Assembly: GCA_963965975.1 (NCBI GenBank)
Contig: OZ014413.1
Span: forward strand, 10,956,601 to 11,020,600
DNA: 64,000 bases
Source: Xestospongia bergquistia
Lineage: Eukaryota > Porifera > Demospongiae > Haplosclerida > Petrosiidae
Direction of reading: 5' to 3'
Part shown: positions 56,809 through 64,000 of the stretch, one piece after another
How positions within the stretch are numbered: the stretch's first letter is position 1
How the letters are laid out: each line of letters starts with the position of its first letter
The notes under the pieces: model-generated
The model's input: only the letters and a program-made list of their open reading frames with translations
The model's database searches: none
Told to the model about the DNA's origin: nothing
Made by a program: the position numbers and the translations under genes

Positions 56809-57694
56809 TGTTAGTTATTTTTGTATTATTGTTGACATGTTTTTGCTAAAAATAAATTATTTCAAATTCAAACAAGTCAGGTATTTGTTAAATACTTTAG
56901 TCTTCAGTTCTTTTTCTTTTAACAAAGTTAACAATTTTAATAATTCACTTCTCTAGAATAACTTCTCTACTTGACAACTGAATTGAACACGCCTATGTTA
57001 ATAATATATAGAAGCTTGAATATTGTCATTTCTAATATTTACAAATAGCATTTATAACAAGACTAAATTGTACATTAACACTCCTCCAGTCATTAGCCAT
57101 AATAACAGTAGTACACTGTATCTAATAGTTATAACAGCTTTGCTAGTTACTAACCTTCTATCATTAATAGTCTCTAGTAAAGAAGGATTAAAGCTTAATT
57201 AGCAAGGATTTGCTCTCATACACTTACCGACCTCTGGTATATTAGTCTACAGCAAGCGAGCTAGACTGTCTGTCACGCAATATTTGATCCCACGCTATTT
57301 TTTTGCTCTAGGAACAAAAATTGCTAGTTGTTTTTTATTCCACCCTACTATTTTGTATCCACGTGCGTCGCTATCCAAACTGAACAAAGAGTCCTTGCCG
57401 CGCAAAATAACTGATTCAAGCCTTTTTGGCACGTAATATACTGTTACTAATAATTATTTCTTGTTTGTTTGTTTATAAACATTATCATAATATCACTATT
57501 ATAACAATACATATATTTAATATAGATTATTCATCTGGTTCATACACTGTTAATTATTACTGGTAATTATTTTAATATGTTATTATATTAATATGTGTAA
57601 TGTTTGTAATTCCATTTCCAATAATTAAAAAGTGACATTAATATTTTTTGAAGATTGTTTTCAAACTTAGTTAAATTCATCAGGTTCTTCATTG
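56809..57694. other. Duplicated spacer before HSP70-F
   Basis: 56809-57330 matches 39185-39660. About 57350-57455 is unique (ctactattttgtatccacgt). 57460-57694 matches 28535-28765. So this copy joins sequences from two blocks. No gene is seen. Confidence 0.6.
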
Positions 57695-58845
57695 TAATTG
57701 ATCAGAGGATGTACAAACTCTCTCTATCTCTTTTCTACGATGTTCAGACACTTCTATCTTAGCGTCACTCTTCTCATCACAACTAAGCCAATCAATAATT
57801 TCAGTACATCATTCCAAAGCTATCTTTCGAGCCTCTACTTCTCTATATCTTATTTTGCCTTCTTCTATTGCACTCTTCATAGATATAGCATAGCTCTCTA
57901 AGTCATTCATAGGAGTAACACGTTTTTTCTCCTTCAAATCATCTTCTTTGTACTTTCTAGCATCACAAGTCATTTGATATAGTTCCTCTGCAGTGAATCT
58001 GACATTGTCATTTGTAGTCATTTTGCTCTCTTTGCCACTTGATTTCTCAACAACATGCATGGTGAAAACACCAGGCCTATCAATTTTTTATCTCCTCGAA
58101 TGTCCTTTTTGTATTTGAATTCAAAATCATATACAAAGTAAATTCATCAGACGATTATTGAAGTCCTCACCACCAAGATGTGAACATCCATTAGTGGACC
58201 AAACTTCAAATATATTATTTTCTATTGTCATTACAATAATGTTAAGGTTTGTTCCACCAAGATCAAAGACAAGATTGTTGTTGTGTTCTTTTATAAGTGT
58301 CTTGTTTAGAAACCCAAATGCAATAACTCTTGCAGTTGGTTCAGAGATCATTTGGAGAATAATTAGCCGCAAGACTGTTCCAGCATCTTTGATCACTTCA
58401 AATTGTGTTTTGTTAAAGTGTGAAGGAACAGTGATAACTGCATTAACAATGGGTATATCAAGATATACTCAGCTGACTCTTTCATCTTAGCAAGTATCAT
58501 TGCAAGTATTTCAACTGAATCAAAAATTTTGTGTTCACCTCTGAAACTAACTTTGATCTTTAGTTGATTGTTTACATTGACAATTTGAAACAGAAAGTGT
58601 TTCAAATCTGATTGCAACAGCTGGATCATTGAATTGTCGCCCAATAAATCATTTCATACCATATATGGTAGTGAGCCAATTCAGCTCTTGGCAGTAAGTC
58701 ATTCTGTGTCAGTGAATGCAACATAACTAGTTGTATTGTTACCATGATCATTAGGAATGATCTCTACTTTACCATGATGGAAAACAGTTACACAGGAATT
58801 AGTGGTCTGTAGATCAATACCAATGAAATGAAAGGGCTTGGCCAT
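57695..58845 (-). pseudogene. HSP70-F, internally deleted pseudogene
   Basis: Same layout as HSP70-B: lid fragment (57809-58060, [19 protein letters not shown]), deletion junction near 58085, then decayed ATPase (GAGT-like IKDAGTVLRLIILQMISEPT, LVFDLGGTNLNIIVMTIENN) and the start [12 protein letters not shown] with the same stop codons. It keeps slightly more of the 3' end than B. Confidence 0.9.
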
Positions 58846-59114
58846 GTTACTTGTACGCTAGCCCAACCCACTGACAGGTGGGAGGTGCTAATTACTGTAA
58901 TGAATAAGATAATTAATTGTATTCTATTAACCTTTTTGGTAAACTTTAATTTTGTTAAGTTTTATAAATAATCATAATTTATTAACATATTTCAGCATCT
59001 ACTAACAAAAGACTGGTGATGACAATTACATAGTCTTAATGTATGCAATATATTATAACACAATTACAATATAACTTATTAATTAGTCTTAACTGTTTAG
59101 TTTTAATCAGCTTC

Positions 59115-61076
59115 TTAAATAGTTGGATCAACTGAACTAGAAGAATCTCCTCCACCAGTAAATCCTCCAGCACCTGAAAATCCTCCAGCACCAGGGGAGG
59201 CACCTCCATCTTGATTGTGTTTAGTGACAATAGGCATGCAGACCTTCTCCAATTCTTTCTGCAGGTATTCAAATTCATCTTTCTCGGCAGTTTGATTTTT
59301 GTCTAACCAATCAATGGCCTCCTTGCATTTGTTGATAACTGTCTGGCGATCTTCTTCGCTTACTTTGTCCTTAACTTTATCATCTTCCATTTTTCTCTTC
59401 ATAGTAAAGGCATAATTCTCCAGGCCATTCTTAGCAGAAATACGTTCTCTCTCTTTGTCATCTTCAGCTTGAAATTTTTTAGCTTCATTAACCATACGTT
59501 CAATCTCTCCAGCTGAGAGATGCTCCTTGTCATTAGTGATAGTAATTTTGTTTTCTTTACCAGTTCTTTTGTCAACAGCCGACACGTTAAGAATATGATT
59601 TGTATCAATGTTAAAGGTGACTTCAATTTGAGGAATTCCTCTTGGAGCAGGTGGGATACCAGACAATTCAAACTTGCCCAAAATTGCTATGGCTTGGTCA
59701 CCCTCATAGACCTGAATTAGCACACTAGTCTGGTTGTCTAAGAGTGTAGTAAAATTTTGAGTCACCTTCTTGGGAATGGGAGAGTTTCGCTTGATGAGAA
59801 CTCTCATGTCTTTTTGTCTAATCTCGTGTTCTTTATTCAACAAAGCACCATCTATTGCTATAATACCAAGAGAAAGAGGAGCAACATCAAGAAGCAAGAG
59901 AGCCTGGGTTTCTTCGTTTTTACCACAACTCAAATTGGCAGCCTGGACAGCTGCTCCATAGGCAACAGCTTCATCTGGGTTGATGGATTTGTTGAGTTCT
60001 TTACCATTAAAAAAATCTTGTAAGAGTTTTTGAATCTTTGGAATACGAGTCGATCCTCCTACCAGTACAATATCATGTATTTGACCTTTGTCAAGCGTGG
60101 CATCTCTGAGAGCTTTCTCAACTGGTTCCAGTGTCCTTCGGAAAAGATCATCACAGAGATCTTCAAAACGAGCTCTAGTGATGGTAGTGTAGAAATCAAT
60201 TCCTTCAAATAGACAATCAATCTCAATTGAAGCCTGAGCAACTGAAGATAAAGTTCCCTTGGCACGTTCACAAGCCATTCGAAGTCGTTGGACAGATCTG
60301 GCACTTCTGCTGATGTCCTTCTTGTTCTTACGTTTGAACTCCTGGATAAAGTGTTTCACCATACGATTATCGAAATCCTCACCACCGAGATGGTTGTCAC
60401 CTGAGGTAGCTTTAATACTAAAGAACCCATCTTCAATTGTTAGCACAGATACATCAAAAGTACCACCTCCTAGATCAAAAATGAGTACATTTCGTTCACA
60501 TCCAATTTCCTTGTCTAAACCATAGGCAACAGCTGCTGCTGTGGGTCCACTGATGATACGTAGAATGTTAATTCCAGCAATAGTTCCAGCATCCTTAGTT
60601 GCTTGACGTTGAGAGTAGTTAAAGTAGGCAGGAACAGTGACCACAGCATCATCAATAGTCTTGCCCAAGTATGTTTCAGCTATTTTTTTCATTTTAGTCA
60701 GAACCATTGACAAAATCTCTTCTGGATGGAAGGCTTTTGTCTTTCCCCTGTATTCTACTTGTATTTTTGGTTTACCTTCAGCCTCAACCACACGAAAGGG
60801 CCAGTGTTCTAGATCTGCTTGAACTGTTGCATTGTTAAATCGTCGACCAATCAAACGCTTTGCACAAAAGACAGTGTTGTGTGGGTTTGAGGTGACTTGG
60901 TTTTTTGCAGCATCGCCAATTAGTCGTTCTGTTTCAGTAAATGCAACATAACTAGGAGTTGTCTTGTTACCATGATCATTAGGAATTATTTCCACTTTAC
61001 CATCACGGAAAATTCCCACACAAGAGTTACATGTCCCCAGATCAATACCAATTGCTAGTGCTGGACCCTCAGACAT
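59115..61076 (-). CDS. HSP70-E, cytosolic-type chaperone lacking EEVD
   Basis: Single-exon, 653 residues from [19 protein letters not shown]; an upstream in-frame ATG at 61106 lies before a splice acceptor (ctattttag|gctcaaag) and is not preferred. The ATPase signatures are intact. The arch region is [20 protein letters not shown], as in C and D. The tail ends [10 protein letters not shown]: a GAA-to-TAA change at 59115-59117 removes the last four codons, which would have read EEAD after DPTI. Lost TPR co-chaperone docking is inferred. Counterpart of HSP70-C. Confidence 0.93.
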   Translation of the reverse strand: MSEGPALAIGIDLGTCNSCVGIFRDGKVEIIPNDHGNKTTPSYVAFTETERLIGDAAKNQVTSNPHNTVFCAKRLIGRRFNNATVQADLEHWPFRVVEAEGKPKIQVEYRGKTKAFHPEEILSMVLTKMKKIAETYLGKTIDDAVVTVPAYFNYSQRQATKDAGTIAGINILRIISGPTAAAVAYGLDKEIGCERNVLIFDLGGGTFDVSVLTIEDGFFSIKATSGDNHLGGEDFDNRMVKHFIQEFKRKNKKDISRSARSVQRLRMACERAKGTLSSVAQASIEIDCLFEGIDFYTTITRARFEDLCDDLFRRTLEPVEKALRDATLDKGQIHDIVLVGGSTRIPKIQKLLQDFFNGKELNKSINPDEAVAYGAAVQAANLSCGKNEETQALLLLDVAPLSLGIIAIDGALLNKEHEIRQKDMRVLIKRNSPIPKKVTQNFTTLLDNQTSVLIQVYEGDQAIAILGKFELSGIPPAPRGIPQIEVTFNIDTNHILNVSAVDKRTGKENKITITNDKEHLSAGEIERMVNEAKKFQAEDDKERERISAKNGLENYAFTMKRKMEDDKVKDKVSEEDRQTVINKCKEAIDWLDKNQTAEKDEFEYLQKELEKVCMPIVTKHNQDGGASPGAGGFSGAGGFTGGGDSSSSVDPTI

Positions 61077-62450
61077 TTGTGCTTTGAGCCTAAAATAGAT
61101 ACACATATAAATGTATTTATTTTGTAGCTAATTAACTGATTGCTTCATGTAACAGCTTACATAGCAATTTGCTATGTAACCTGTTACATATATTGTACAT
61201 GTAATATGTACAATACATTACAATGTTGCATGTTGTATATTTGCTTTGTCATGTATGAATACTATTTTTAGAAAGTGTCTTATCTTATTTTTAGTAAGTT
61301 AGGAATTGGGAAGGTTTATGATCTATATTAATCTTGATACTAGACATTTCACTAGGGGGGAAGGAAACCACTGGTACCAAAACTACCGTAGTTCGGGAAA
61401 GTTTCGTTGTTATCGACGATGTACGAAAATTAGTTAACCCCTAAATTTTGCACATTGAAATATTTACGGTATGTAGTGCATGTGTTACGTGGTGGTGTAG
61501 GAAGTGTTCGAAGTGTAGGGAGTGTAGATACGACTAAGATGACTCTTTTGAGATATCTGAAACTTACGGATGATCCAAAATGTTCCGTCATCCTCCATAC
61601 AACCACAGACAATTGCTTGGCCGCGCCGAATGATGAAGGCCACGAAAGCGTATCCAGAAAATGTGGACCTTATCTGCCGTATAGTTCAGGCATACGAGCT
61701 AAAATTGGTAATTACGATAGTCATCATGATGTTCCTGCAGCCTTGCATTTCTTTTTAGAATTATTTACATGATAGCCTCAAATAATGTGTTGCACGTTGC
61801 AAAAATTTAGGGGTTGATAAATTTTCGTACACGCCTCTTGTGTCCGATTTTGTAACACGAAAGTTTTCAGCGATCTACGGTATATTAAGGATTTATGGTC
61901 TAGCAAATAATGATCCATTGCTAATGATGTGATCTTGTGATCAGTTACACACAGAAATGGTCAATTACAACAATTCATGTCATTTGACATTTCTAATTTC
62001 TACAGCTGATCAATAAATGTCATGAATCATACTGTGGTATAATATAGACATGTACATTAAATGTGCTAGTATATATTATATACATTTATTTATGTAATGA
62101 TACAATTGATAATTTAATTAATGGCTTAATATTTTTAATACTGTGTCTAGGTAGCTCTGTTTTGATATGTGAAATCAATATTAATATATAGACCATTAAT
62201 TGTAGAACAAAACTGTATTATTTTGTACATTAAAGTAGGTTTTTCTCTACCAGCTACCTACATGTAAATGTATTGTATTTTCAAAACATATTCAATTAGC
62301 CAACCAATTAACCAGTACTTTTTATAATTACCATTATTATATAATTAAAATTATTTTAATCAATAAATATATCCATGAATACACAGCTAATTACATTGCA
62401 ATCCACTTACATGGACTACTTGTACAGTTTTTGAGGTGAAATCGTTGGAT
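61077..62450 (-). promoter_or_regulatory. HSP70-E leader intron and 5' region, enlarged by a MITE
   Basis: Homologous to the A and C leaders. The putative leader exon ends tagtccat|gtaagtgg near 62411. The intron is about 1.3 kb instead of ~0.8 kb because of the insertion at 61386-61880. Confidence 0.5.
61386..61880. mobile_element. TA-flanked MITE with ~80-bp inverted repeats
   Basis: 495 bp, starting ccgtagttcgggaaagtttc and ending cagcgatctacgg, flanked by TA on both sides. The imperfect inverted repeats share tgtacgaaaatt and aacccctaaatttt. Empty sites exist in HSP70-A (cagactatattaagg, near 30930) and HSP70-C (near 43375), so the boundaries are exact. The TA duplication suggests a Tc1/mariner-type mover. 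The interior has a broken frame reading KCGPYLPYSSGIRAKIGN, like an N-terminal helix motif common in invertebrate transposon proteins. Confidence 0.88.
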
Positions 62451-62463
62451 AGAATAGGAGGAA

Positions 62464-63130
62464 TAATACTTTAAGAAAAAAACTTATATTTCAAAAGTTT
62501 TAACAACTCAAAACACTGAAAAATCAAACCAAAGTAAGCAACTTATATAGAGATAGACAAAAATGCAATATCATTAAAAGATGATGCAATAAGTTAGATA
62601 AACAAAACTGATGAAATAACAAATGAATAAGTTAATATTATACATTAGAGGAAACAATATATGATAGGCAATATTCATAGTTTGTAAACAAAGCTCTAAT
62701 CAAGAAGCTCTAACTCAAAGATCATGACATTTACTGATCAGCTGTAGAAATTAGAAATGTCAAATGACATGAATTGTTGAGATGGTTCAATTGACCATTT
62801 CGGTGTGTATGTAACTGATCACATGATCATATCATTAGCAATGGATCATTATTTTCTAGGCCATAAATTCTTAATATATAGTCTTGGTGCCAGAGGTTTC
62901 CTTTCCCCCTAGTGAAATGTCTAGTATCAAGTAGATCATAAACCTTCCTAATTCCTAACTTACTAAAAATAAGATAAGACACTTTCTAAGAATAGTATTA
63001 ATTCATACATGACAAGCAAATATACAACACGTAACATTGTAATGTATAATTGTACATGTAACATGTACAATATGTAACAGCTTATGAAGCAATCGATTGG
63101 CCACAAAAAGAATACAATTTTTTGTATCTA
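62464..63130. repeat. Inverted duplicate of HSP70 leader plus segment W
   Basis: 62464-62725 is the reverse complement of segment W (63215-63440, also 43931-44155). 62735-63130 is the reverse complement of the inner HSP70-E leader (about 61120-62030) but lacks the MITE. With 61110-62460 it forms a large imperfect palindrome. Confidence 0.85.
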
Positions 63131-64000
63131 TTTTTTTGCTCGAAGTACAAGTAGCAATTTGCTATGCAACCATTTACATGGACTACGTACTTGTACAGGT
63201 TTTGAGGTGAAATCTTGAGTTAGAGCTTCTAGATTAGAGCTTTGTTTACAAACTATGAATATTGCCTATCATGTATTGCTTCCTCTAATGTATAGTATTA
63301 ACTTATTCATTTGTTATTGCATCAGTTTTAACTTATTGCATCATCTTTTAATGATATTGTTGCATACTTTGGTTTGATTATCAGTGTATTGACTTGTTTA
63401 AACGTTTGAAATATAAGTTTTTTCTTAAAGTATTATTCCTGAGTTAATGTGTTGAGACATATCTGCTACATAGTCTGATAAAGACATTACATTACTGCTA
63501 AATCTTCCTTTGATATGTTGATCTTTCTCTATGGCTTTCTTTCTCTGATGAGATGGATGATGCATAATCATACATGAACTGGTTTACTACAATATAGTGG
63601 TGTAATGTGATGTTAGTATAATATACTTATTATGTTTCTTGGTTAAAAAGTGACATATGTAATTGTCAGGAGTGTGTGTGTGCAAGTTTTGGTACAGTAA
63701 AGGGGACTACCATCTGTATCTTAATCTACCCCATTGGGATACCTGTAATCTCTTATGAATATGCTGGAAACCTCTTAACAGGTTATTTATTATACAAGTT
63801 ATCAATGTGCAATATTGTTAGAACCAAATATACACTAGATATGACCAGAAATAATAAGAATAAACTGTATTGTTTTATCTGATTATAATATAGATCAATA
63901 CACTCCTTGAAATTTACTTGCAGACTATTCTTGTGTGTGTGTGTTAGGTGACTGTGATTTTATAGCCATATATGCAAATCACTGTAATGTGTTATATAAA
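63131..64000. repeat. Start of a third duplication block
   Basis: Segment W (63215-63440), segment S (63440-63690), then 63695-64000, nearly identical to 53135-53440 (segment V). The block continues off the window. No gene is seen here. Confidence 0.8.

Noticed and set aside
28760-64000. Recent bacterial origin of the HSP70 genes
   Set aside because: The proteins carry eukaryotic cytosolic signatures (Gly-rich tail, EEVD variants, [12 protein letters not shown]), leader introns and host-like base composition.
28760-64000. Retroviral or LTR elements behind the repeats
   Set aside because: No reverse transcriptase, integrase or paired LTRs were seen; the repeats are explained by block duplication of host genes, a hAT fragment and a MITE.

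Overview
The window is animal nuclear DNA with compact, AT-rich, intron-rich genes. Most introns are short and GT-AG, and many are filled with simple repeats. Gene content (OCA2, FBXO8, PCF11, RAB30, RBX1 and GAB orthologues), many Death/CARD-like genes and lineage-expanded HSP70s point to a sponge, most likely a demosponge close to Amphimedon. That assignment is inference from gene style, not from a marker gene.

Left half (1-28.2 kb): dense single-copy housekeeping and signalling genes on alternating strands. In order: a BPI/LBP family lipid-binding protein (+, 5' end off the window); OCA2/P-protein transporter (-); FBXO8, an F-box/Sec7 protein (+); PCF11, mRNA 3'-end cleavage (-); RAB30-like GTPase (+); RBX1, the cullin RING subunit (+); a PH-domain proline-rich adaptor (-); and a GAB-type docking protein (+). 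Three pairs are head-to-head across 240-380 bp and probably share promoters. For FBXO8, RAB30, RBX1, the PH adaptor, GAB and the Death-HSP70 gene the exon lengths I read add up to whole codons.

Right half (28.7-64 kb): an accessory region made of repeated blocks. It holds three stand-alone HSP70 genes, one HSP70 fused to Death-fold exons, two long HSP70 pseudogenes sharing the same internal deletion, two shorter HSP70 relics, one intact Death-CARD-LRR gene and several broken copies of its exons in both orientations. A hAT transposase fragment, a TA-flanked MITE, two perfect or near-perfect hairpins and a large inverted duplication are interspersed.

Main discovery: the minus-strand gene at 45322-49849. 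Ten exons, joined mostly at phase-1 introns, encode a Death domain, a CARD-like helical domain, a ~225-residue domain shared with the neighbouring Death-LRR gene, a coiled coil, short linker exons and then a complete HSP70 (ATPase, substrate-binding domain, lid, EEVD tail). The total is 3657 nt or 1218 residues, with the reading frame kept at every junction. The HSP70 exon has no start codon of its own, so it makes sense only as part of the fusion. Nearby, the same linker exon lies in front of an LRR exon instead of HSP70, so the locus seems to swap its C-terminal module (LRR or chaperone) on a constant Death/CARD front end, like an NLR without a NACHT domain. An immune or stress-sensing role is inference.
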